64,000 nt of DNA from Dictyobacter formicarum. Lineage in GTDB: Bacteria; Chloroflexota; Ktedonobacteria; Ktedonobacterales; Ktedonobacteraceae. Positions 48,442 through 56,977 of the stretch are shown here, in pieces. Position numbers and translations under genes: made by a program. The stretch's first letter is position 1. Each line of letters opens with the position of its first letter. The DNA lies in NCBI RefSeq assembly GCF_016587435.1, contig NZ_BNJJ01000001.1:310001-374000 (forward strand). The letters are read 5' to 3'. The notes below the pieces were generated by a model, which was given only the letters and a program-made list of their open reading frames with translations, did no database searches and was not told where the DNA came from.

Positions 48442-51255
48442 TTAAGCATCAAAGGATAATGCAGCCTGGTGGGGACTGCGCGCGATTGTCCGAGCTTGCG
48501 CCTCAATATCCGACCAGGACGAAACCAGCATATTGTAATAGAGGCCCTCGCCAGACCAGCCCTTGCGCTCACAAATGTTATACAGCCGATACGCCAGGTC
48601 GCGCGCGGCTTCACCATATGCAGGTAGATTCGCTAGAATGGCTCCAGCGCCAGCCGCTCCTTGCTTATCCAGCGCATGGATTAAGCGCTGCATGACCGAC
48701 CATGTCGTCACTTTTCGGTGCACTGAAGTCTCAGGGTTCCAGATAGCAGCCACTTCATCACGTTTCAACAAACGCACCTTCCCCGCTCTAGATTCCAGCA
48801 CGCCAGCTTCGACAAGAGTTTGCAGCGAGGCATTCTTTGCTTTTGACAATGTCTCTGCACGTCCATACGGGCCAGCTTCCATCGTATACTCTTCAAACCA
48901 CGCCAGCGTCCAGCGCGTCTCAGTATCGTACTCGCTCTCCTGAGCCGCTAGAACACTATCCAACTCACGATTGATCAACTGCAACGCTGTACGCACTGAT
49001 AAAGGCGCACCATTTGATTCCAACACCTGGCTATACTGCGAATACACCTTCATCCCTGGTCCAATGCTAGCCTGAGCCAGGTCCACTGGAGCAATGCCAT
49101 CATGCTGCATTGTCTTTAACGCCTCTTCCAACTCATCACGCAATTCATTGATAAACTGGCGGCGTGGGGCAGAAGGTGCATCCACAGGACGGGGACGACA
49201 GACCAGCACAATGGAGGAAGCCAGGGCATTGGTATTCTGACCCACACTACGATTCATCATCTCGGTACGCATTGGCCATGTACCCGTAATCATAAAACCA
49301 GCATTGATCAAGCCAGCCAGCATCGTTTCCCAACCCGTTGAGGCTACACCTGCTTGACCATTCAAGTACGCCTCAGCACCATCTTTATCTACTTCTGCTT
49401 CAGATTGTTTAAAGGCATAATAGACAGTCAGAGGATAATCAGGGTGCTGAACAGCCCTCATGCGTTCAAATGTCTGGTACAAACCATCTTCAAAAAACTG
49501 TTGAGCCTTCTGCTTGCTCCCGCCAAAGCGATAAGGAGTAGCCACTAACTCCTGAGCTTTCGGCACCAACATCGTATTAAATAGATCAGGATAAATAGAA
49601 GACAGAGAACGACGTAGCCAGACATAGAAGAAGTCGGATAGATCAGCATAACCAATATTGTCATAATAAGGAGGATCTGTCGAAATAAGTGGCTGCACCA
49701 ACCCATTCACTGAGGCAGTAGCATCACGTTGGACGACCTTACCAGAAGCAGCACAAGCAGAAAGTTCAATAACTTCAGCAACCCAATCTGCTGCTCCTAA
49801 GAAATTTCCAGTTGAGTCACTAAAAGGATTCGCCTCGGCAAAGTCCCACGCCATAGGGATAGCCTGACGAGCAAAAGTGTTACGAACTTTTACATAACCA
49901 GCATCCCATGAACAAATAGTGGAACTTCTATCGGCTAGACGATCAATAGCTAAAGCCAAATATGTTACAATTGCATTAGCATAATGATTTCTATCCAAAG
50001 ATTCTTTTTTATTCTTTCTTTGACCGTAGTCTATATCCGAGAAAATATGCTCTTTTACTTCCTGAGCAAGATCGCTAAAGGTGGTAATCCCCGTCAGTTG
50101 GCGCGGAGTAAAAAGCTTATCAAATGTATCTATGCCATAAATAGGGGTATTAAAATTGCGTGGATTGTGAGGTAAAGGAAAATTTGGGGTCCAATAATGA
50201 TTCGCTCTATTTGCTGCTTTAACATGCATTTCATCAGGGGAGATATAAATACGTTCCCTTTTACCTTCAGCAACAATAGCCATCATTTGCTTGCCTATAC
50301 GACCAGCCTTTCCCTCAGCACGGATATATCCAAATGGCACATTTTCTCCGCAAGCAATACATTTTGCTCCTTGCCGATTAACTGTGCCATCATTAGGCAT
50401 CCCTTTACCTGATTTAACAAAATAAGAAATAGTTGCAGGGGTTATTGCGCGATCTATTTGTGGCTCAACCCAGGTTTCTTTTCCCTTTTTCTTTGACAAC
50501 CACCATTTACTAGTTAATGGCATTTGTACTCCACAAGCTGGATTTGGGCAACTTACAATACGTATCCACAGCCACGCAATCACTGTCGCTTCGCTACCAC
50601 CATATTCTTTGGGCAACTCTGCTTTAGGGTAGAGATGTCCAATACGGCGTTCGGCTTCATCGCGCATCCATTTGCTATAGTAACGAATATCATCTGCCAG
50701 ACCTTGTGCACCTTTCCACTCGTTTTGGACAAGGGTTTTCTGTGCATCTGGATTGACTGGCGAGCAATCAGCAAACTTGGGAGGAATCTCAATTAAGGCT
50801 TTATTCAGCAGCACAGCCACAGGATTAAGATCGCTGGCATGAGACTCCAGGCCAAGCCTTTGAGCTTCCAATGGGATAGAGCCACCGCCGGCAAAGGGAT
50901 CAAGAAATGGTGGCAATTCTCCATCAGGAGCTGATTTCTTGATTTCTTCACGGGCCTGCTGCAGAACTTTCTCGTTGTTTGAATTTTCCCATTTGACCAG
51001 GTCGCGCATAATAGCAAATAGCCGCTCGCGCTCGGTTGCCTGCTCTGCTTCAGTTTCAAAAATATCAGGATGTGCGGAAGGATCATCAACCAGAGAGGCA
51101 AATAGAACAGCACGGCTGGCAGCCAGGGGTTTGCGCGACCACCAGAGATGCAGTGTGGAAGGATGCCCATGGCGAATAGATTTTTCGCGCACAGACGCTT
51201 CGCTGATCGCCTCCAGCGGCAGAGATACTTCAATCAATTTTGTGCGGTATGTCAT
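48442..51255 (-). CDS. DUF1156 DNA methyltransferase
   Basis: This 937-aa methylase begins with the DUF1156 signature (LIEVSLPLEAISEASVREKS, then HLWWSRKPLAASRA). The SAM site is DPFAGGGSIPLEA (D119) and the catalytic DPPY motif is at residues 527-530 (TDPPYYDNIGYADL), as in adenine or N4-cytosine methylases. Cys pairs near residues 235-300 suggest an inserted zinc module. Its ATG overlaps the helicase stop as ATGA. Likely role: marking host DNA so that the helicase and ATPase can distinguish self. Confidence 0.88.
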   Translation of the reverse strand: MTYRTKLIEVSLPLEAISEASVREKSIRHGHPSTLHLWWSRKPLAASRAVLFASLVDDPSAHPDIFETEAEQATERERLFAIMRDLVKWENSNNEKVLQQAREEIKKSAPDGELPPFLDPFAGGGSIPLEAQRLGLESHASDLNPVAVLLNKALIEIPPKFADCSPVNPDAQKTLVQNEWKGAQGLADDIRYYSKWMRDEAERRIGHLYPKAELPKEYGGSEATVIAWLWIRIVSCPNPACGVQMPLTSKWWLSKKKGKETWVEPQIDRAITPATISYFVKSGKGMPNDGTVNRQGAKCIACGENVPFGYIRAEGKAGRIGKQMMAIVAEGKRERIYISPDEMHVKAANRANHYWTPNFPLPHNPRNFNTPIYGIDTFDKLFTPRQLTGITTFSDLAQEVKEHIFSDIDYGQRKNKKESLDRNHYANAIVTYLALAIDRLADRSSTICSWDAGYVKVRNTFARQAIPMAWDFAEANPFSDSTGNFLGAADWVAEVIELSACAASGKVVQRDATASVNGLVQPLISTDPPYYDNIGYADLSDFFYVWLRRSLSSIYPDLFNTMLVPKAQELVATPYRFGGSKQKAQQFFEDGLYQTFERMRAVQHPDYPLTVYYAFKQSEAEVDKDGAEAYLNGQAGVASTGWETMLAGLINAGFMITGTWPMRTEMMNRSVGQNTNALASSIVLVCRPRPVDAPSAPRRQFINELRDELEEALKTMQHDGIAPVDLAQASIGPGMKVYSQYSQVLESNGAPLSVRTALQLINRELDSVLAAQESEYDTETRWTLAWFEEYTMEAGPYGRAETLSKAKNASLQTLVEAGVLESRAGKVRLLKRDEVAAIWNPETSVHRKVTTWSVMQRLIHALDKQGAAGAGAILANLPAYGEAARDLAYRLYNICERKGWSGEGLYYNMLVSSWSDIEAQARTIARSPHQAALSFDA

Positions 51256-54200
51256 AATACAGGATTAGCTCCTTTGGCTAGTAGTTGGGAAAGATCGTAG
51301 GCTACGCTGGTAGCGGCAAAATCGGGCTCTTTTTGGAATGGTTGGCGGATATAGTGCGTTTCGCTACTATCACCGCCGACGAGGACGACGGCCAGGATAA
51401 AATCGTCGGGCTTATTGAGCGCGGTCAAGATCTCGTTGCGGGTGACCATCACGTTGCGGGCATCCTGGCGGCGGCCTTTGACCTCGATAAAGCGCAACTT
51501 GCCTGTGTCAGGGACGCGGGATTCGATATCGTAACCACACTTCTCAAGGCTGACATCACGTGGCTCAAAACCCAGCTGTCGCTCAATCGCCATCACGGCC
51601 TGCATGGCACGCTGCTCTACCTCAGCGGTATCGAGTGCGAACAGATCAGGAGTAGCTTCGGCTGGAATACTCCCCAGCAAACGGTTGAGCAGGCCTTGCG
51701 GGATCACCAGGACGCCACCAACCACGACGGGAGGCAATGGTGAAAGTCGGCTCTCAAGATCGAGCTCCTGCATGCGCCGTTGCAAGCGGGCATAGAGTTC
51801 TTGCGCACGCTGATGGGCCTTTTGAGAATTGAGCCGGGCATTCACCTTGCCACTGGCCTCTAACGCTTTCAGCTGCACCGAGCGATTATCCCAATAGCTG
51901 ATCTCATTGGTCAGGCGCTCATTGACAGCCTCGCGCGTCTTATTGATCTGCCGATCCCGCCGCTGTTTGACTTCCGAGAGGTGACGTGGCACCAGTTGCG
52001 TCATGGCATAGCTCCGGGCTCGTTCCTCCAGATTGCCAGCCAGCCAGGGCATCATTGTCAGCTGGCGCACGCTGGCTAGCTCTTTCTCAGTGAGTGGACG
52101 GTAATCCAGGAAAGGGGCATAACCCGCGACATGTGGGTGTCCCTGCTCATCCAGTTCAACGAATTGCAACTGGCGCGAGACCGCAGTGCGGCGTCCACTG
52201 GCATCGACACGCGCATCTTGAATCGTATGCTCCAGGTAAAAGAGCACGCGTGCCTGCTCACCAGGATCCTTCTCATCGATCAGCATCGTTCCCTGCTTCA
52301 GCAACACACGATGCTGCTCTAAGACCACATCAATCGTCGCATCCAGCAAGGGATGTCCAGGACAGACCAAAGCTGCGGGTGGGCGGCCCTGCACATTCAC
52401 CAACTCTTTCTCAAATGTGATACGCTCATAGCTACCTTGAATAATGGTTCGTGGCCCCAACCGTGAGGCGCGATTACGAATCACAGGCGGCACAAATCTG
52501 ATCTCATAACGATCAGCTTCGCGCTGAACATAGCGTCCCCCCAACCGTCTGAGTGCGGCCAGGAAGAACGAACCAATAAAATGGGGTTGTAGACGCCGAG
52601 CCTCGGCACGCTCCATCTCCTCACGGATCTGGCGCACACGCACCACGTCCATCACCTCATGGGTCAACGCCCGTTGATCTAATAAAGCTTGCAGATGCTG
52701 ATGGTCCAGAGCATCGGCCACCACGCGCTTCAAACGCGACCGCTGCGCGGGCTGATCGCCATAACGAATCGCCTCAATCATCAGATCGCGCAGTGGACGG
52801 CTATCAAAGAGCACCTTTCCCAACACGTCGAAAACCTGACCACCCAGAGCGTCGCGCTCCTCCTCTAACTTCTTGAGCAGGGTATAAAATACCTCGCCCT
52901 CACGCGTATCCAGCGCCACCAGGTTCCACAAATGGCACACCTCGGTCTGGCCGATGCGGTGGATACGGCCAAAGCGCTGCTCTAATCGGTTCGGATTCCA
53001 GGGCAGATCATAGTTCACCATCAGATGGGCCCGCTGCAAATTGATACCCTCACCCGCGGCATCCGTCGCCAATAAGATCTGCACATCGCGATCCTGCGTA
53101 AACGCCTCCTGGGCGCGCAAACGATCCTCACGCCGCAAGCCGCCGTGAATAGTCACCACTGCTTCCGAGCGACCAAGCAAAGTGCGGATGCGTATTTCCA
53201 AATAATTCAATGTATCGCGATGCTCAGTGAAAATAACCAGCTTCCGACGATGTCCTTGCGCATCAAACATCTCGGCATTACTTTGCAGCAGCGAAGCTAG
53301 CTCCTCCCACTTGCGATCCTGTCCACTCATACGCACTCGGTACGCCAGCTCCTCCAGCGTACCCAGCAGCGCAATCTCCGTCTTCAACTCAGCAATCGTG
53401 CGGGCCGTCGAAGCCTGGTCAACCAGCCGCTCCTCCAGAGCCTCCACCTCAGCAGTCGGCGCGTCCTCCAGATCATCAAGATACTCATCCGAGAGATCCG
53501 GCAAGGTATCCTGCCAGGTCGGCGCCTGATCCAACGCATCCTGCTTATCCGTCGGCTTTCCTGCCTGTTCCTCCAGCTTCACCCGCTGCTCCAGACGTTC
53601 ACGCCGACGCCGCAACGACTGATAAATAGCTTCAGGAGATGAAGCTAGGCGCCGCTGCAACGTCGTCAACGCAAAACCAACGGTTCCCCGGCGTCCATTA
53701 TTTTGCAGTTGATCGGCTCGATTAAACTCACGCCGCACATACTCAGTCACATCACCATAAAGCTGAGACTCCAAAGGAGAGAGACGATAGTTCACGGTAT
53801 AGGCCAGGCGCTCGGGAAAAAGTGGCGTACCATCGAAGCGATAGAGCTGCTCCTTGACGAGATGGCGCATCATATCGGAGACATCCACCGTACTCACACC
53901 AGTGCGGAAACGACCCTCAAAACGATCCTGATCCAGCAAGGCCAGGAACAACTGGAAATCCTCTTCCTTCCCATTATGAGGAGTCGCCGTCAGCAACAGC
54001 AGATGGCGCGTCAATGATCCCAGCAACTGGCCAAGCTGGTAGCGGCGTGTATACTTCACCTCGCCACTAAAAAAGGTGGCTGACATCTTATGAGCTTCGT
54101 CAACCACCACCAGATCCCAATCAGTTTGCTGCAAACGTTCGCGCGCTCGTTCATCACGCGACAACTTATCCAAGCGCGCGATACACAGCGGCATCTCCTC

Positions 54201-54788
54201 AAATGGGTTACCAGCCGCAGCCTCAATCCGATCGTTAGTCAGAATCTCAAACGTCAGATGAAAACGGCGCTGCAGCTCATCCTGCCACTGCTCCACCAGA
54301 TTACCGGGAGAAACAATCAAGCAGCGCTTCAAATCTCCCCGGATCAACAATTCTTTAATCAATAAACCCGTCATGATCGTCTTGCCCGCGCCAGGATCAT
54401 CGGCCAAGAGGTAACGGAGAGGCTGCTTTGTCAACATCGCCTCATAGACTGCCGTAATCTGATGTGGAAGAGGCTCAACTTGAGAGGTATGGACAGCGAT
54501 CAAAGGATCAAATAAATAAGCCAGGCGAATACGATATGCCTCAGACGCCAAACGGAAAAGAGAGCCATCAGCATCGAAACGCCAGGGAAGTTCTTTGGTC
54601 GCCACCTGAAGATCAGCGATCTGCTCCAGATACAATAATTCATTCCCGAGATTCCCTTCGACATCCTTATACACCACCTCCACACCAATAGAATCTAAAG
54701 GACGAACATTGATGAGGGTCACAGGATTATTTCCCGGGAGCAAGCCAAGGATAAGGGCACCAGCCTGTAAATCAGAAAGCAGCGCCAC
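51252..54788 (-). CDS. SNF2-type helicase with C-terminal DUF3883
   Basis: This 1178-aa SF2 helicase has GAGKT at 133-137, DEAH at 230-233, TATPHNG and the C-lobe GEGINLQRAHLMVNYDLPWN with RFGRIHRIGQ. The C-terminus (about 1060-1165) is DUF3883, which carries a nuclease-like YDIESR/RFIEVKGRR pattern. The start is GTG 54788, with only a weak GAAAGAAG site. It is the first gene of the three-gene operon, with GC-rich codon use compared with the STAND gene. The order helicase-methylase-ATPase supports the Hma assignment. DISARM is less likely because drmB and drmC are absent. Confidence 0.88.
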   Translation of the reverse strand: MALLSDLQAGALILGLLPGNNPVTLINVRPLDSIGVEVVYKDVEGNLGNELLYLEQIADLQVATKELPWRFDADGSLFRLASEAYRIRLAYLFDPLIAVHTSQVEPLPHQITAVYEAMLTKQPLRYLLADDPGAGKTIMTGLLIKELLIRGDLKRCLIVSPGNLVEQWQDELQRRFHLTFEILTNDRIEAAAGNPFEEMPLCIARLDKLSRDERARERLQQTDWDLVVVDEAHKMSATFFSGEVKYTRRYQLGQLLGSLTRHLLLLTATPHNGKEEDFQLFLALLDQDRFEGRFRTGVSTVDVSDMMRHLVKEQLYRFDGTPLFPERLAYTVNYRLSPLESQLYGDVTEYVRREFNRADQLQNNGRRGTVGFALTTLQRRLASSPEAIYQSLRRRRERLEQRVKLEEQAGKPTDKQDALDQAPTWQDTLPDLSDEYLDDLEDAPTAEVEALEERLVDQASTARTIAELKTEIALLGTLEELAYRVRMSGQDRKWEELASLLQSNAEMFDAQGHRRKLVIFTEHRDTLNYLEIRIRTLLGRSEAVVTIHGGLRREDRLRAQEAFTQDRDVQILLATDAAGEGINLQRAHLMVNYDLPWNPNRLEQRFGRIHRIGQTEVCHLWNLVALDTREGEVFYTLLKKLEEERDALGGQVFDVLGKVLFDSRPLRDLMIEAIRYGDQPAQRSRLKRVVADALDHQHLQALLDQRALTHEVMDVVRVRQIREEMERAEARRLQPHFIGSFFLAALRRLGGRYVQREADRYEIRFVPPVIRNRASRLGPRTIIQGSYERITFEKELVNVQGRPPAALVCPGHPLLDATIDVVLEQHRVLLKQGTMLIDEKDPGEQARVLFYLEHTIQDARVDASGRRTAVSRQLQFVELDEQGHPHVAGYAPFLDYRPLTEKELASVRQLTMMPWLAGNLEERARSYAMTQLVPRHLSEVKQRRDRQINKTREAVNERLTNEISYWDNRSVQLKALEASGKVNARLNSQKAHQRAQELYARLQRRMQELDLESRLSPLPPVVVGGVLVIPQGLLNRLLGSIPAEATPDLFALDTAEVEQRAMQAVMAIERQLGFEPRDVSLEKCGYDIESRVPDTGKLRFIEVKGRRQDARNVMVTRNEILTALNKPDDFILAVVLVGGDSSETHYIRQPFQKEPDFAATSVAYDLSQLLAKGANPVL

Positions 54789-54925
54789 AGCATTAGCTTC
54801 TTTCTAACCTTTTTGTAAAATATAAGGCAATAGTAAACATAACGAAGTTAGTGATGAATGTCAATATTTCTCTGTATATTCAGGAGTAGCAACCAGTTCG
54901 CTTATTTCATCAGTATGAGCTCAAA

Positions 54926-55252
54926 TCACCATTTTTGCCGTACAATGGTGAGCATTTTTCCTTTTTGCGCAGGCCCATTCGGCCGAATCGACACAAATCC
55001 ACTGCTGCGCAAAATCTTGTTGATTTTACTGAAACACCTGGGGCAAGCAGAGAGGCCGATAGGATGCATAGAGATAGTCGTCACCCTACGGAAGCAACGG
55101 GGGCACTCACATTCATCAACGGATTCATCAAGCTCAGGACGAAGATAAACACGGCTTATGCCATGTCCAGTCTCACCTTTTTTTCGCGGGCTAATCATAC
55201 GTGTTCTCCAATAGATTTTTTTTGAACAACACTTGCAATACATAAAGACCAT
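54926..55252 (-). CDS. possible small zinc-ribbon protein
   Basis: This is a 108-aa frame with three CxxC-type clusters (CKCC, CECPRC, CPRC) and a basic C-terminus, which suggests one or two zinc sites. No clear ribosome site precedes ATG 55252 or the in-frame ATG at 55243. The overlapping plus-strand frames look worse. It lies about 140 bp upstream of the SNF2 gene on the same strand, so it could be a regulator of that operon. Confidence 0.4.
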   Translation of the reverse strand: MVFMYCKCCSKKIYWRTRMISPRKKGETGHGISRVYLRPELDESVDECECPRCFRRVTTISMHPIGLSACPRCFSKINKILRSSGFVSIRPNGPAQKGKMLTIVRQKW

Positions 55253-55601
55253 ATTATTAATTAATAATTGCTATCATTTCTAGCTACTACTACATACAAC
55301 GAAGGATGAGTTTAATAGTAATTCGGAGTATTTATATCAGATTCATAAATGCGGCTAGATGAATGTTGATAACCGTTTTTTAGAAATAAAGAAGAAATCA
55401 AAAACAAAGGGGGATTTAATTTCATATCGTATTAATAGTTGCCAGACTTCTCTTCAACATAATTTGACCTTCTTCTTCACCTTCGTATACATATTGCTCT
55501 AGAAAATACAGATGTTGACGAATATAGATTTTATGTGATTAAATTGATATAGCTCTCCAAATAAATATTATAGCCTACAAACTATATGAAGGTGTATAAC
55601 A
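55253..55601. other. AT-rich intergenic, no gene seen
   Basis: A low-GC stretch between divergent small genes. I find no supported frame, hairpin or convincing promoter. Confidence 0.45.
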
Positions 55602-55868
55602 GTGAAGATGTATACATTACTTAATGCTGATGGAAAGCCTTATGAGAGTTCTCAAAAAGGAACATTTGGTGGTCACAAAGGTCATAAAATATATGGACGT
55701 CTTGATTGCCCCAGCGCGAATCGGGCCATCGCTAACGGCCACTATGTCAAACATCGCGTCTTTTTTGCTGATGAAGCCACAGCTATCGCGGCAGGCTACC
55801 GGCCCTGCGGCAGCTGCATGAAAGAAAAGTATGCGCTTTGGAAACAGGCCCAGGTATCAGGTAACTGA
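55602..55868 (+). CDS. stand-alone Ada-type metal-binding domain protein
   Basis: This 88-aa protein corresponds to the zinc-binding N-terminal fold of the Ada repair protein (IYGRLDCPSANRA, then ATAIAAGYRPCGSCM). Only three of the usual four Cys are present, so His or Asp may replace one and the methyl-acceptor function is doubtful. GTG 55602 is used because AAGGTG lies 7 nt upstream; the ATG at 55608 is 13 nt away. It is a single small gene between the Hma operon and the Ter cassette. Its role is unknown, possibly damage sensing. Confidence 0.7.
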   Translation: MKMYTLLNADGKPYESSQKGTFGGHKGHKIYGRLDCPSANRAIANGHYVKHRVFFADEATAIAAGYRPCGSCMKEKYALWKQAQVSGN

Positions 55869-56244
55869 AAATAAAGGTAACGTTTTCCTTCGTTATGCCA
55901 GATTTACGTCAACATTATAAAAATTGCCTCGGGAGAAAAAGGGGGCGAAAATCATTTATCTGTAGCTCTTCCTTGTTCAAGAAATTTACGCACTTAATGC
56001 TTGACAACGACATAGGGTTCCATTAATATATTGATCAGTTTAGATGGGCTATAAATAGATGGACATTTTCTAAATATACTCAATATAAAAGTCTATCCCA
56101 TCCCGCGAAAAACTCATAAATGTCAGAAAAATACTGTTCAAGGGCGCAAAATTATAGCTCAATCATTCATTCTCTATCTAACTCTTAATAATGCTGATTT
56201 TGGAATCCAAACAAATATCCATTTTATGAATATCACAACATAAA
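55869..56244. other. intergenic region ahead of the Ter cassette
   Basis: No gene is seen. The stretch is AT-rich and contains the promoter candidate at 56001-56029, which leaves a leader of about 210-230 nt before the vWA gene. Confidence 0.5.
56001..56029 (+). promoter_or_regulatory. sigma70-type promoter for the TerY-P cassette
   Basis: TTGACA is followed after exactly 17 bases by TAATAT. The box is perfect at -35 and 4/6 at -10. It precedes the co-directional Ter cassette. Confidence 0.5.
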
Positions 56245-56265
56245 GTGAAAGTGAGATGCAATACT

Positions 56266-56964
56266 ATGACGACACTTCCAGGCGGCGAAATGTCTGGTCG
56301 CCCTCTTCATTTTATCTGGATTGTTGACTGTTCAGGCTCTATGCAAGGCGAAAAAATCCAGTCCCTCAATAACGCCATAAAAGACATGATACCTGCGATG
56401 CGAAATGTTGCCCATTCTAATCCCCATGCACGTGTACTCATGCGTGCGCTAAAATTCTCTAGTGGTGCGACCTGGCATGTAACCCAGCCTATCCCTGTTG
56501 AGCAATTTCAGTGGCCCGATCTTGAGGCTGGCGGTGTAACTGATATGGGACGAGCACTATTGATGGTCGCAGAAGAGTTGAAAATACCACCTATGGATCC
56601 ACGTGGACTTCCACCTGTTCTGGTACTCATTTCTGACGGCCACCCCACAGATGACGTCAGCAAGGGGATCAGCGCCATTATGGAACAGCCATGGGGAAAA
56701 AAAGCGGTGCGCATCGCCATTGGTATTGGACACGATGCCGACCACAATGTCCTGCGACGCTTTATTAATCATCCAGAAATTCAACCATTACAAGCGAACA
56801 ACGCAGAGCAGCTCGTCCATTACATTAAGTGGGCCTCGACTGCCGTACTCCAATCCAGTTCCTCACCCGCTGTAACTGACACCTCTACTCACAACGGTTC
56901 CGGCCTCCACATTCCGGTTCCCGCACCGACAAATACTATGCCGATCGATAGCGATGTTTGGTAA
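56266..56964 (+). CDS. TerY-like vWA domain protein
   Basis: This protein of about 232 aa is a single vWA domain with an intact metal-dependent adhesion site: DCSGS (residues 21-25), the Thr in GGVTDMG and the Asp in LISDGHPTDD. This is the TerY member of the TerY-P triad. The usual C-terminal zinc part is missing and appears as a separate gene at 60505-60870. The frame can start at GTG 56245, but ATG 56266 is better spaced after GTGAG. A Pro/Ser/Thr-rich tail follows the domain. It probably binds phosphorylated or metal-bound partners. Confidence 0.88.
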   Translation: MTTLPGGEMSGRPLHFIWIVDCSGSMQGEKIQSLNNAIKDMIPAMRNVAHSNPHARVLMRALKFSSGATWHVTQPIPVEQFQWPDLEAGGVTDMGRALLMVAEELKIPPMDPRGLPPVLVLISDGHPTDDVSKGISAIMEQPWGKKAVRIAIGIGHDADHNVLRRFINHPEIQPLQANNAEQLVHYIKWASTAVLQSSSSPAVTDTSTHNGSGLHIPVPAPTNTMPIDSDVW

Positions 56965-56977
56965 GGACAACAATACC

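Noticed and set aside
22816..54788. Complete BREX or DISARM system
   Set aside because: PglX, PglZ and BrxC, as well as DrmB and DrmC, are not present in the window; only related parts are seen.
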